From Pardosa pseudoannulata (lineage: Eukaryota; Arthropoda; Arachnida; Araneae; Lycosidae), in the NCBI GenBank assembly GCA_032207245.1, contig CM063500.1:31457790-31521789 (forward strand): a DNA stretch of 64,000 nucleotides, given 5' to 3'. Positions 11,366 through 23,394 of this stretch are shown piece by piece. Positions within the stretch are counted from its first letter, which is position 1. Every line of letters starts with the position of its first letter. A program made the position numbers and the translations under genes. The notes under the pieces are model-generated. The model searched no databases. It worked only from the letters and a program-made list of their open reading frames with translations, and had not been told where the DNA came from.

Positions 11366-13880
11366 AAAATATTACTTTTTTAAAAAATATCTGAATCATA
11401 TTCAATAAAAAACAGTATTAATCTTTTTAAAAGGATTCGATTAAATTCAAGATACACCATGTTCTTCTTACTAACAAAGGCAATTTTGTTACTTTCACCA
11501 ATATCTTTATTAGAATCCTGCCTCTCAGAAGATATGAGTAAAATTTTGATTTTCAAATATGAATCAAATTTATAAATATTTTAGTATTAAACATTTTTTA
11601 TGATCTGAAAAAATAGAATATACTTTGAACAGTTCAATCATTTGTTGGTAAAAATTTCATTTTAATTTGATGAGTATGTGAGGTGAAAAAAAAAATTTTT
11701 GTAACACATAAAATTTAGCATTCTGCGAAAAAGTAGGATTTCCTTATGCTCCTTAAAGATCGAATTTAAAAATTTAAAATAATATTTCGAAATAAAAATA
11801 GATACACATTTTATATAAAATTTGAAATTTTTATGGAATAAAATTTAATAAATGAAAAACTTAATAAATACTAAATGTTAATCATAAATTATACTAATTA
11901 TTAGTAATCATAAATTATACTACTTAGATATAACTTTTTAAAAATATCTGATTCATATTCAATGAAAAAACAGTATTAATCTTTTTAAAAGGTTTCGATT
12001 TCAAGTATAAATTTGAGATACACCATGTTCTTTTTGTAAAAACTGCAATTTTGTTACTGGCACCAATAAAATTATGTTACTTCTTTCATAGGAGAGTTGT
12101 AAATATTAGTAGTTTTCGATATGTGAAGGCTTATGTTTAATAAGAAATATAAGAAATGGTTGTAAAATAACAACACATGACATCTAACACTAGTATTCTG
12201 AAATACTCTTAGAATTCCCCGTAAATTCCCTGTTAGAATCCAACTTAGTCCCCCTTAGAATTCCCTGTTTCTTTATAAATATATTTCTTACCTTAATAAA
12301 TACAAAACGTTAATCATAAATTATACTACTTAAATATTACTTTTTAAAAATATCTGAAACAGCATTAATCTTTTTAAAATGTTTCGATTTGAAGTATAAA
12401 TTTAAGATACACCATTTTCTTTTTTGTAACAACTGAAATTTTGTTACTGGCACCAATATCTTTATTAGAATCTTGCTACCTGGAAGTACAAGTAAAATTT
12501 TGATTTTTAAATATGAATCAAAGTTATAAATATTTTACTATTAAAATTTATTTTTTATGATCTAAAAAAATAGTATATATTCTGAACAGTTTAAGCATTT
12601 GTTGGTAAAAATTCCGCTTTGATTTGATGAGTATGTGAGAAGGAAAAAAATAGTTTGTAGTATGTAAAATTTTTTATTCTGCACAAAGTTAGATTTCCTT
12701 AAGCTCCTTAAGGATCAAATTTAGAAAATTAAAGAAATATTTCGAAATAACAATAGATACACACTTTATATAAAATTTGAAATTTTTATAGAATAGAATT
12801 TAATAAATGAAAACCTTAATAAATACTAAACGCTAATCATAAATTATACTACTTAAATATTACTTTTTAAAAATATGAGTCATTTTCAATGTAAAAAACA
12901 GTATTAATCTGTTTAAAAGATTTTGATTTGAAGTATGAATTTAAGATACACTATGTTCTTTTTTGTAACAACTGCAATTTTGTTACTGGCACCTATACAA
13001 TTATGTTACTTCTTTCAGATGAGAGTTGTAAATATTCGTAGTTTTTGATATGTAGAGGATTATGTTTAATAAAAATATGAGAATTGATTGTAAAATATCA
13101 ACAAATGACATCTAACACTAGTATTCTGAAATATTTTTAGAATTCCCTGTTAATTCCCTGTTAGAATTCCCTGTAAATTCCCTGTTAGAATTACCTGTAA
13201 ATTCCCTGTCAGAATCACCCTTAGTCCCATTTAGAATTCCCTGTTTCTTTATAAATATATTTCTTCCCTTAATAAATACAAAACGTTAATTATAAATTAT
13301 ACTGCTTAAATCATAAATTATACTAATTATCAGTTAATCATAAATTATACTACTTAAATATTAATTTTAAAAATATCTGAAACATATTCAATAAAAAACA
13401 GTATTAATCTTTTTAAAATGTTTCAATTTGAAGTATAAATTTAAGATACACCATTTTCATTTTTGTAACAACTACAATTTTGTTATTGACATCAATATCT
13501 TTATTAGAATCCTGCTAGCAGGAAGTACAAGTGAAATTTAGATTTTAAAATATGAATCAAGTTTATAAATATTTTAGTATTAGAATTTATTTTTTATGAT
13601 CTGCAAAAACAGCATATATTTTGAACAGTTTAAGCATTTGTTGGTAAAAATTTCATTTCAATTTAATGAGTATGTCAGGAGGAAAAAATAGTTTGTAGTA
13701 TGTAAAATTTTGTATTCTGCACAAAGTAAGATTTCTTTAGGCTCTTTCCGGATCAAATTTAGAAAATTAAAGAAATATTTCAAAATAACAATATTTACAC
13801 ACTTTACATAAAATTTGAAATTTTTATAGAATAGAATTTCATAAATTAAAAACTTCTTAATAAATACTAAACGTTAATCA
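11366..13880. repeat. Alternating two-module tandem repeat (A-B-A-B-A)
   Basis: The shared phrase cagtattaatctttttaaaa begins near 11413, 11971, 12361, 12899 and 13399. Spacing alternates between about 558, 389, 539 and 500 bp because two module types alternate. Module A continues with tctttattagaatcctgc and a long gatctgaaaaaatag stretch. Module B continues with atgttacttctttca, a taacactagtattctgaaat block and several gaattccctg motifs. The combined A+B unit is about 0.95-1.04 kb. Both modules share the segment taatcataaattatactact before the common phrase. No coding potential. Confidence 0.85.
13130..13250. repeat. Short internal minisatellite, gaattccctgtaaattccct type
   Basis: Within the second B module the motif gaattccctgt(t/a)aattccctgtta is iterated about three to four times. 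The first B module (12212-12270) has fewer copies. This local expansion explains why the second B module is about 110 bp longer. Confidence 0.75.
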
Positions 13881-13984
13881 TAAATTGAAAAAACGATATG
13901 TTAGCATATACATATAAACTGAAATATTCTTTAAAGGTAATATTAGTTAACACAGACATGTTTTCGAAAAGCTTTCAAAGATGC

Positions 13985-14150
13985 ATCCTCATTTTTTTTA
14001 CAGGGAATTCTAAGAATATTTCAGAATACTAGTATTAGGTATCATTTGCTGTTATTTTACAATCATTTCTCCTATTTCTTATTAAACATAATCCTTTACA
14101 TATCAAAAAATACGAAGATTTACAACTCTCATCTGAAAGAAGTAACATAA
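13985..14150 (-). repeat. Inverted copy of the B module
   Basis: From about 13990 to 14150 the sequence is the reverse complement of module B of the preceding array. It reads agggaattctaagaatattt, then agaatactagtattaggt, then aaacataatcctttacatat, then caactctcatctgaaagaag. The direct copies at 12070-12220 and 13007-13150 read the same blocks in opposite order and strand. The array therefore ends in an inverted module. Confidence 0.85.
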
Positions 14151-14625
14151 GCTAACGAATAAATCTTTCGCGAACAAAAAAATGTACAATAACGATCTGG
14201 GATAGTGATATTTATTTCTAAAGAAAAATAATAACTGTCAGCATTATACAGTATCGCTCTCCTACAAAATCCGCATTGGTAAATAACATTTCTACGAAAA
14301 TAGAAAAATAAATATATAAATAAAATTGTAATAATATCTACAACTTCGCAACTAAGGAAAATTATTTTCGCAAATACAATGTTTCTAGAAGTAAACGAAA
14401 TAAAGTCTTTGATCCGAGTTCTCAATTTGTTTAGAATTATAGGTTTTAAATATTCATCATAAATAAATGATATTAACAAATATATTTCAATATATATTTT
14501 AAGAATTATTGTCTTTTTTTTTGCTGATAAATATAGATACTGAGAGAGTTATAGATATTGATATGTAGACATATCTCATTTCTTTAAATTTAAACCCAAC
14601 AGCTTACGGAGAAAACAGACTGATA
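14151..14625. other. Spacer; degenerate partner of 15275-15370
   Basis: The first 90 bases (gctaacgaataaatctttcg, then acaataacgatc) are loosely similar to 15275-15370 (cctaacaaatttatctttca, then actaacgatatg), at perhaps 70% by eye. This hints that the piggyBac-type MITE landed in an older tandem pair. A 116-codon minus-strand frame (14129-14479) includes part of the inverted B module and is not supported as a gene. Confidence 0.4.
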
Positions 14626-14629
14626 TTAA

Positions 14630-15220
14630 CCCTCCGAGTGGAACATACCGATTAAGAAAAGTCTCCAAAATATACGATATAGGTTTATTGTGTCAAAGTC
14701 CAAATGGTTCTATGATTTTTTACTTTACCCTTTGTCGACTAGAATGGAATTTAAAAATTATTTAATTGCGGTTATAAATATATATATAAATATTATTAAA
14801 AATTGTTTGAATTTTTAATACACATAAACTCGTCAAGTCTGAAGATCATCCATAAGAAATAATGTATTAAAAAGTACAAATAAAAATATTCTTTAAGAGA
14901 ATTATAAATTTTTACGAAAGTTATCCAAGATATTAAGTACAATTAGAATACATATGTTACCGAAAGCGAAATACTTCGAATATAGATTTTACAAACATGA
15001 AACTATAGCGTCTTTGTGCCTCCGTGAATACACCTCTCAAAATGTCATAAGAGGGATGCAGTTTCTAAACATTCGACCTGACTCTCCTACATCTAACACT
15101 GGCAGAAATGTACATTACATACATTTTCGGAACGTTTTTGGAGGTCGAAAATTGTACTTGACAACCACTTTGAAGACATCATCGGTTTGGCGGAATTGTA
15201 CGTTCGAACCGCTTAGAGGG
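14630..15220. mobile_element. piggyBac-type MITE, copy 1 (591 bp)
   Basis: TTAA lies immediately outside each end (14626-14629 and 15221-15224), the hallmark target of piggyBac elements. The left end reads ccctccgagtggaac. The right end on the minus strand reads ccctctaagcggttc. These match at about 10 of the first 12 positions. A second full-length copy lies in opposite orientation at 31599-32198. The shared interior includes aagtctccaaaatata, ttctatgattttttactt, a cgtcaagtctgaagatcat-like block and a ggcggaattgtacgt block. No transposase frame is present, so it would have depended on an autonomous relative. Confidence 0.82.
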
Positions 15221-15402
15221 TTAAGACGCCTCAAATTATAATGTTTAAAGTTTGTTTCTTAAAAGTCAAAAAATAGTAACAAAACCTAACAAATTTATCT
15301 TTCACAAACATACAAATGTATACTAACGATATGAAACAAAAATATTCATTTGTGAAGAAAAAAAATGAACTGTTTGTAGAATACATTATAGCTTTTCGCA
15401 TA

Positions 15403-16619
15403 CACTCAAAAGACAAAACATTAGGACCACATGTCAATAACGAGTTGGCCCACCTTTGGCACACAACACAGCTTCAACCCACCGTGGCATTGATGCCATA
15501 AGTCCTTTGTAGATGACCGGACACAGACTGTGCCAGATGTTTAAGAAACGGTTACCCAAATCCGAGATATTGCGTATTGGTGATCATTGAACTCTGAGCT
15601 GCCATCCCATGACATCCCAAATGTGTTCTATCGGATTGATATCCGGAGAGTTAGGCTGCCAGGACATTAACTGGAAATCAGAATCATGTTCCTGAAACCA
15701 CTATAACACAGTTTTAGCCTTGTGACACGTGACGTTGTCCTGTTGGAACATTCCATTTCCAGCTAGAAAAACAAGAGCCATGTAAGGGTGCAACTGGTTC
15801 GCAATGATGTTCAGAAACCCTATAGCATTTATGGTCTGATCTACCACAACCACTGGTTCTAGAGACCCCAAAGTAAACGTCCCTCAAAGCATAATTCCGC
15901 CACCATCGGCCTGTGTATGATCAACTGTACATTGAGTTAACAAATGTTAGCCTGGAAGACGGTGTATCCTGACACGGCCATCGGCGTGATGAACGACAAA
16001 CCGTGATTCATCTGACCAGGCACCTCTCTCCCACAGATCCATGGTCCAGTCGCGATGTTCCCAGACTCAGCGTAGGCGCAGTTGGCGATGACGCTTGATC
16101 AGCAAAAGCAAACGAGTGGGAAGTTTGCTGAGTAGCCACATATCCAACAGTGTCCGCTGAACAGTGTGCTTCAATACTATTCTACTTGGCCCTTCATTGT
16201 ATTGGGTAGTCAGGTGAGTCCCTTTCTGGCTTCGGTTTTGCTTCACCATGCGAGGCAGTCTCCGAAGATCTTTTCCTTTAATAGCGTGTGGACGTCCAAC
16301 ACCCTGTCGTCTACTACTGATTTCACCGTCATTCATTCACTTTACAAAAGTACTAACAACTGTAGATCGCAAAACAACCCACGAGTCGTGCAGTTTTGAA
16401 AATGCTTATTCCGAGCCTTCGAGCCATTACAATCTACCCTCTATCAAAATTGATTAGATCATCAGCCTTTCCCATCTCACACAGAAGAAAGTGAAAGAAT
16501 GATTCTTCAGAATATCCAGCAGCAGTTAAATATCATTTCTACCTGATCACGGGCCGTCCACTTCATCAAAGCGAGTTCATTGCAAAATGTAGGGATGGTC
16601 ATAATGTTTTGGCTCTCGA

Positions 16620-16622
<3 letters not shown>
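15403..16622 (-). mobile_element. Tc1-like DNA transposon, decayed (1220 bp)
   Basis: Inverted termini: the left end cactcaaaagacaaaacatt at 15403, and on the minus strand cactcgagagccaaaacatt from 16622. They are identical at most of the first 30 positions. TA flanks each end (15401-15402 and 16623-16624). The interior is a Tc1/mariner transposase gene on the minus strand with several stops and a frameshift. The right end abuts a long TA microsatellite, so the target TA was probably already part of a short TA run. Confidence 0.92.
15440..16480 (-). pseudogene. Tc1-like transposase pseudogene, 36-residue D-E spacing
   Basis: The transposase would bind the terminal repeats and cut and rejoin DNA at TA. 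Reading the minus strand, an N-terminal helix-turn-helix region (about 16455-16340) has stops. An open stretch at 16336-16067 starts MNDGEISSRRQGVGRPHAIK and contains the HTVQRTLLDM and TRLLLLIKRHRQLRLR motifs. A frameshift near 16066 leads into the catalytic core, with WSDESRF, then GGGIML, then FQQDN, and finally SPDINPIEHIWDVMG. The three catalytic acids (SDE, QQD, PIE) are all still encoded. I count 36 residues between the second Asp and the Glu, against 34 in canonical Tc1. At least four in-frame stops and one shift show it is dead. Confidence 0.88.
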
Positions 16623-16654
<32 letters not shown>

Positions 16655-16739
16655 TATATATAAATATATATACATATATATATATACATACATATATATA
16701 TATAATAAATATATAATATATATATATATATATATATTA
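16623..16739. repeat. (TA)n microsatellite
   Basis: About 115 bp of nearly pure TA with a few interruptions (aaatata, tacata, taataaa). It begins directly at the end of the Tc1-like element. Confidence 0.95.
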
Positions 16740-17219
16740 ATATACCACAATACGAGTGGTATGGGTTCGGTTAATGTGTCGAGTAGTGCTAGCGGTAAAT
16801 GACATTATGAATCCTGCAGGGATACCCATAAATCCCTAACAGTTAGTAGGTGGTAGAGATCTCTTCTAAAGTAAAAGTTGCAAAGCAACCCAAATATACT
16901 CAATGGTGCTCATGTTTTGGGACTCTCGTAGCAAGCGGAATTTTTCAAGTCGTTAGAGTATTCCTTAAGCCACTCTGTAGAAATTATTGACTTATGGAGA
17001 GTTGCATAATTTAACTTTATATTTTAAAGGTAAAATTTTCGTTTTTATGGCTGTTCCATTATTGGAAAATTGGCGTTTCAAGGGTTCATTTTTAATTTGC
17101 GTGCAAAGCATTGACTGATATTGCAAACATTATTTTCTTTTGTAATCTGATAAGAATAGCAACTTTTCTAAAGAAAATAAGTAGATAAATCAGCAAATAA
17201 AAGCCGCAATACAGCGAGA
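16740..17219. other. Spacer, nothing recognised
   Basis: Slightly less A+T-rich than its surroundings at 16750-16970, but with no open frame, paired termini or RNA-gene motif that I can support. Confidence 0.4.
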
Positions 17220-17395
17220 TTGGTTTGATTTGGAGTGCTACGGTATACTTTTTGCAACACGATAGCTAATGAGACCGGGACCTACAGCTTAAAGCCGATT
17301 CCGAACTGCTACGAACATCCATGCCACTGTGGAATTCGAACCCACAAACTCCGGTACCGAAGTCCAGCATCCTAACCAATCGGTCATAGTTAGGC
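17220..17395 (-). mobile_element. tRNA-derived SINE, copy 1
   Basis: On the minus strand it starts with a tRNA-like head containing gaccgattggttaggatgct (A-box region) and tgtgggttcgaattccac (B box, about 17330-17347). A body follows with ggatgttcgtagca, aatcggctttaagctg and gtagcactccaaatcaaac. The same head and body occur in the same order at 49330-49500 on the plus strand, so this is a dispersed SINE family. RNA polymerase III would transcribe it from the internal A and B boxes. Confidence 0.82.
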
Positions 17396-17665
17396 TCAAT
17401 GCCGCTAGAGGATTATAATATTGGCACTTGACATTGATCTTCTCTTTAGTAAAGTCATAAGAATAGAAAGAAATTCTTTTTGATAAGGTGACTAAACATG
17501 TGTGGAAGGAGGGGGCTTTCACCTATGCCTTTGGAGACAAATGCAGTTTCACATAAAAGGTGTCTTATTGCATATGTTTTTTGAAATAGTTATCAGTTTC
17601 CTTTGCAGAGATTTTCTTATTAGTTTTGTTGGACAACAGTGAAAAAGGTACATGTGTGTTTTTAG

Positions 17666-18060
17666 ATGTTTCATTTATCAAATTTTCATAAATTCAACAC
17701 CATGTCTGAAGGATACCTTACAATTCAAGATGATATGCCCTTTCTAGAAACTCATTCGGATTCTGATTTGGAAGATATAAGTATTTACCAATTAGAGCCC
17801 GATGAACCTGGTGATATAACCGATGAAGAAAATATTCATGTAAATAATATAGGTACTGTTTCACCATTCGATGCGTGTGGAATTGTCGAAGTCATTTTAA
17901 AAAAAGCTGTAACAGGAAGACAAATTTCTGAAACTGGGTCCAAGGGCCAAGAAAAACAGAATACCTTATAGAAAAGTGGAAAAAAAAGTGAGATTCGACA
18001 ATCCAACAGAACTGGAAAAACCCGGTCCACTTTCTTCAACTGAGATATTCAAGAATTCCC
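17666..18060 (+). pseudogene. piggyBac-like transposase, N-terminal remnant
   Basis: An open frame of about 100 codons is rich in Asp and Glu (DSDLED, then EPDEPGDITDEEN), as in the disordered N-termini of piggyBac-family transposases. It continues with SPFDACGIVEV, resembling the D-x-A/C-G-x-(V/I)-E-V segment that follows the acidic region in PGBD-type proteins. The natural ATG is probably at 17702 (MSEGYL). The frame stops at 17969. In a shifted frame the next 90 bases read KWKKK, then FDNPTEL and STEIFK, which fit the next conserved stretch of that family, so a frameshift is likely near 17965-17990. Similarity ends where the 1.8-kb repeat begins. No catalytic core is present. The family assignment rests on short motifs. 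Confidence 0.5.
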
Positions 18061-18109
18061 TCAAAATTGAAAGTTTATCATTTACTATTTCTTTAGAATT
18101 CAAACTTAG

Positions 18110-18415
18110 TTCTGCCCATTTCCAGTTTTGTCTCTTTCAATAGATAATTCTTTTATCCTAACACACAGATGACTCACTCCCCTAGAGGCTATACAATTGT
18201 AAATTAGTGTGCACTTGGAGACAGCAGATAAAATTTTGCTAAGTCTAAACTGCACACTGTATATTTTCTTTCCTATATCCAAAAGCAGTAAAACCTAAGA
18301 CAGGTGATTTTCCTATTGTGACAGATGACAATACCTACTATTCTCCTTAGACATAATCCTTGACAGGGTGGGGGAATGTATATATGTACTGTATGCAGTT
18401 TGGCCGACTCGTCGT
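18110..18415. repeat. ~300-bp subunit 1
   Basis: Starts near agttttgtctctttcaatag and ends in gccgactcgtcgtattt. Landmarks are gatgactcactcccctagag, aaattttgctaagtc and gacaggtgattttcctattg. Confidence 0.85.
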
Positions 18416-18715
18416 ATTTCCAGTTTTGGCTCTTACAATAGATAATCCTTTCATTCTGACATACAGATGACTCACTCCCCTAGAGGCTATACAATTGTAA
18501 ATCAGTGTGAACCTGGACAGCAAATAAAATTTTGCTAAGTCCAAACTGCACACAGTATATTTTCTTTCCTATACCCAAAAGTAGTAAAACCTAAGACAGG
18601 TGATTTTCCTATTGTGGCAGGTGACAATATCTAAGTTCCCCTTAGACATCATCCTTGACAGGGTGAGGGAAGCAAATGAATATCTGTACTGTGGGCAGTT
18701 TGGCCGACTCGTCGT
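18416..18715. repeat. ~300-bp subunit 2
   Basis: Direct tandem copy of subunit 1 with the same landmarks. It ends in gccgactcgtcgtatttt at about 18716. Confidence 0.85.
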
Positions 18716-19443
18716 ATTTTCCTTGTAAATTGATTCAGCAGTTTTCGTAAAGAAGGAGTTAAGATGTGTCTGTATTTGCGGTATTGTATATTTTTCTCAA
18801 CCTATGAGAAAAAAAAACCTTTTGGGCTGTTACCATTTTAGGAGATCTTTAAAAACAATTAGCACTTGATAAGTCATCAAATTCTCTAAGATGCTATTTT
18901 TTATCATAAAATATACCTAAATTAATCACTAGACATTTAAAATTGAATGCAATAGTTTCAAAGTTTTTTTAAAGGAAAAGAAGCATCTTACAAATTTTTC
19001 TAATCTATCATATTATAAAACAATTTTAAAATTTCTTAAACTGGAACTCGGTCAGAGGAAAAACAAATTTTACAGAGGGTTAGATTAAGCAAAAGGAATC
19101 AAATATAGTAGAGACCAATCTCAAGGTTTTCACACATTCAAGATTAAAGGAAAATAAAACTATTTGTTATGAGGTACAATAAAATTTCATACTTTCTTTA
19201 CAGTGTCAGCTAAAACATTTTTATTATTTTTTATACATGTTCCATTTCTATAAAATTTCCATAAATATAACCGATACAGAATTTTAGAAGACAGAGATAA
19301 ATCAAAATCAAAATTCTCTTTCTTAAAGTAAAATATTGTATCTGATATTACAACGTGATGCTCCACTTTTAAGATGTCAAAAATGTATTAAAATATTCAA
19401 TCTATTTTGAGAGCAACATATAACATAGCGAGAAATATATTAC

Positions 19444-19545
<102 letters not shown>

Positions 19546-19869
19546 GTAACTCTTAAGCAATCCATATGTGTAATTTCTAAATATATAATTAACAGTTTGA
19601 AATTCAAAAGAAAAATTAATGCTGAAAGAATATTTGGAATGATTGGTAATTATGAGTAAAGGAGGAAAATATAAGGTCAGTCATAAGGATGCTCCATATT
19701 GTAAATTTAAGGGGTGATACACTAATGCCATGTAATGTTAAAATGAGGGAAATTAACCAATGTGCCTGTTTCTTTGGCTTAACTCTTTCGCTGCATCAAT
19801 GGGTTTGGACTAGGTGGTCAGAATACGGAAAGGCCCAATTTTTTTTATCCTTTTCTATTTCTCTAGAAT

Positions 19870-20195
19870 ACAAATCTTGTTCTGCTCATTTCCTCTTTTG
19901 GCTTTTTCAACAGAGAATCATTTCATTAAGCCACACATATGACTCAATCCCCTCGAGCCTACACAATTCTAAATTATTGTGCACTTGGAGACAGCAAATA
20001 AAATTTTGCTAAGTCCAAACTGCACACTATATATTTTCTTTCCTATACCCAAAAGCAGTAAAACCTAAGACAGGTGATTTTCCTATTGTGGCAGGTGACA
20101 ATATCTAAGTTCCCCTTAGACATCATCCTTGACAGGGTGAGGGAAGCAAATGAATATCTGTACTGTGGGCAGTTTGACCGACTCGTCGTATTTCC
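19870..20195. repeat. ~300-bp subunit 3
   Basis: First subunit of the second 1.8-kb block. It is diverged in its first 110 bases (tcctcttttggctttttcaa) and then closely matches subunits 1 and 2. Confidence 0.8.
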
Positions 20196-20485
20196 AGTTT
20201 TGGCTCTTTCAATAGATAATCCTTTCATCCTGACATACAGATGACTCACTCCCCTAGAGGCTATACAATTGTAAATTAGTGTGCACCTGGACACAGAAAA
20301 TAAAATTTCGCTAAGTCCAAACTGCACACAGTATATTTTCTTTCCTATACCCAAAAGTAGTAAAACCTAAGACAGGTGATTTTCCTATTGTGGCAGGTGA
20401 CAATATCTAAGTTCCCCTTAGACATCATCCTTGACAGGGTAAGGGAATGAATATCTGTCCTGTGGGCAATTTGACCGACTCGTCG
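20196..20485. repeat. ~300-bp subunit 4
   Basis: Second subunit of the second block. It is very similar to subunit 2, including the gaccgactcgtcgtatttt end. Confidence 0.85.
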
Positions 20486-21227
20486 TATTTTCCTTGTAAA
20501 ATGATTCAGCAGTTTTCGTAAAGAAGGAGTTAAGATGTGTCTGTATTTGCGATATTGTATTTTTCTTACTCAACATATGACAAAAAATTCCTTTTGGACT
20601 GTTACCATTTTAAGAGCTCTTTTAAACAACTACCACTTAATAATTCATGAAATTCTCTAGGATGCTCCTTATAAAAATTATACCAAAATTTTTTACAAGA
20701 CATTTAAAATTAAATGCACTTGTTTTAAAGTTTTTTAAAGGTAACGATGTATCTTACAAAATCTCCTGCTATATCAGATTATAAAACAAATTTAAAAATT
20801 CTAAACTGGAAGTCGGTCAGAGGAAATATAATTTTCTACAGAGGGTTAGATTAAGCAAAAGGAATCAAATATAGTAGAGACCAATCTCAAGGTTTTCACA
20901 CATTCAAGATTAAAGGAAAATAAAACTATTTGTTATAAGGTACAATAAAATTTCATACTTTCTTTACAGTGTCAGCTAAAACATTTTTATTATTTTTTAT
21001 ACATGTTCCATTTCTATAAAATTTCCATAAATATAACCGATACAGAATTTTAGAAGACTGGGATAAATCAAAATAAAAAATTCTCTTTCCCAAAGTAAAA
21101 TATTGTATCTGATATTCCAACGTGATGCTCCACTTTTAAGATGTCAAAAATTTATTAAATTATTCAATCTATTTTGAGAGCAACATAATGCTTTTCTCGT
21201 TTGTAACTTGTCCAAAGAAACATATTA

Positions 21228-21230
<3 letters not shown>

Positions 21231-21317
<87 letters not shown>

Positions 21318-21356
21318 GTAACACACACACTCATATATATATATATTTATATACGT
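21231..21356. repeat. (TA)n microsatellite with short CA island
   Basis: TA tract interrupted by tatgta steps and by acacacacactc at about 21321-21332, ending in tacgta. It occupies the place of the 19444-19544 tract in the preceding block. Confidence 0.92.
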
Positions 21357-21679
21357 AACTCTTCAGAAATCCATATATGTAATTTCTAAATTTAAAATTA
21401 ACAATTTGAAATTCAAAAGAAAAATTAATGTTGAAAAAATATTTGGAATGATTGGTAATTATAAGTAAAGGAGGAAAATATAGGGTCAGTCATAAGGATG
21501 CTCCATATTGTAAATTTAAGGGGTGATACACTACTGCCATATAATGTTAAAATGAGAGTAATTAACCAATGTGCGTGTTTGTTTGGTGTAACTCTTTTGC
21601 AGCATCCATTGGTTTGTACTAGGTTGTCAGAATACGGAAAAGGCAAAATTTCTTTATCATTTACTATTTCTTTAGAATA

Positions 21680-21995
21680 CAAATCTTGGTTTGCTCATTT
21701 CCTGTTTTGGCTTTTTCAACAGAGAATCATTTCATTAAGCCACACATATGACTCAATCCCCTCGAGCCTACACAATTCTAAATTATTGTGCACGTCGACA
21801 CAGCAGATAAAATTTTGCTAAGTCCAAACTGTAGACAGTATATTTTCTTTCCTATACCCAAAAGCAATAAAATCTAAGACAGGTGGTTTTCCTATTGTGG
21901 CAGGTGACAATACCTACTGTTCTCCTTAGACATCATCCTTGACAGGGTGGGGGAAGAAAATGAACATCTGTACTGTGGGCAGTTTAGCCGACTTG
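21680..21995. repeat. ~300-bp subunit 5
   Basis: The only subunit in the third block. It closely resembles subunit 3 over its first part and has a degraded end (gccgacttgtatttttc). Confidence 0.8.
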
Positions 21996-22700
21996 TATTT
22001 TTCTTGTAAAGCTGATTCAGCAGTCTTCGTATAGAAGGAGTGAAGATGTGTCTGTATGTGCGATGTTGTACTTTTCTTACTCAACCAATGAGAAAAAATT
22101 TGTTTTGGGCTGTTACCATTATAAGAAATCTTTAAAACAAATTACCACTTGATAAGTGATCAAATTCTCTCAGATGCTCTTTTTTTAATCATAAAAAATT
22201 ATACCTAAATTTCTCACTAGAAATTTAAAATTGCACTTGTTTCAAAGTTTTTTAAAGGTTTAGATCCGTCTTGCTAAATCACATTATAAAATAATTTTTA
22301 AAATTCTTAAAAGGGAATTCGGTCAGAAGAAATAAAATTTTCGGTAGAGGGTTAGATTAAGCAGAAGGAATCCATTATAGTGAAAACCCGTCTTAAATAT
22401 TTCACACATTTAATATTAAAGAAAAATAATATATACAAAAAAATTTCATACTTTCTTTACAATGCCAACTAAAACATTTTTAATTTTGTATACATATTCC
22501 ATTTCTATAAAATTTCGATAAATATAACCGATGCCGAGTTTTACAGACTGAGATAAATCAAAATAAAAAATTCTCTTTCCCAAAGTAAAATATTGTATCT
22601 GATATTCCAACGTGATGCTCCACTTTTAAGATGTCAAAAATTTATTAAATTATTCAATCTATTTTGAGAGAACATAATGCTTTTCTGCTTTGTCACTTGT

Positions 22701-23394
22701 CCAAATAAAATGTCTCGGGGAATATACCACATAAATTATTGCCCTCTTATATTGTCTCAATATTATGTCACAAAGAAAAAACTGATTTGTACCTGATATT
22801 TCATATCACATGTACATATATATCAAAAATCTATTTTTTGATTTATCTATATATTTTTCTATATACTCTCTTTATATTTTTCCTCTTTTATTTTAATGTC
22901 TTTATCTTTTATTAAACTGTGCATAATTTCTATTAAAGTACTTATTCTTGTACAACACAAGACGTGTTTTATACTATCCTAGTGGCATAAAATGAATTAT
23001 ACAAAAACAATTTAATAATAAAATATAGAAAAAGACATGTTTCTCCGGTTTTAATCTTTCAAATAAAAAAAACCGTAAAATTATTTAATTTATCTATTGA
23101 GGCTTGTAATATTATTTTGTTTTTCTCCTTTAATTCAAAGCCTTGGTAAATTTATCATACAATTTATTATTCTTTTTAACTGTCTCTAAAATCTGCCTGT
23201 TCGGAAAACCCGATTTCTACCTAATTTTTTCTATTGAATGTACACATTTATTTAAAACTCTATCCAGGTATACATTTTCACTTGTTTTTTTAATGTTAAT
23301 GTCATATAGTCTTTATTCAATTGTGCTTTTTCATTAAATTGTTTGTATTCTTTACTATATTGTTCACAATTTCTACTTTATTTTGTATAGCGCA
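22701..23394. other. AT-rich spacer, nothing recognised
   Basis: Low-complexity A+T-rich sequence with no supported gene. The last ~100 bases begin to resemble the 660-bp repeat that follows. Confidence 0.45.

Noticed and set aside
14129..14479. 116-codon minus-strand frame
   Set aside because: Its C-terminal part is the inverted B repeat module and the remainder has no family motif.
14954..15241. 95-codon plus-strand frame as a gene
   Set aside because: It lies inside the TTAA-flanked MITE, and the second copy of the MITE does not preserve it.
19689..21821. Two similar ~107-codon frames (19689-20012 and 21498-21821) suggesting a conserved protein
   Set aside because: They are the same part of a 1.8-kb DNA duplication, and differences are spread over all codon positions with many amino-acid changes.
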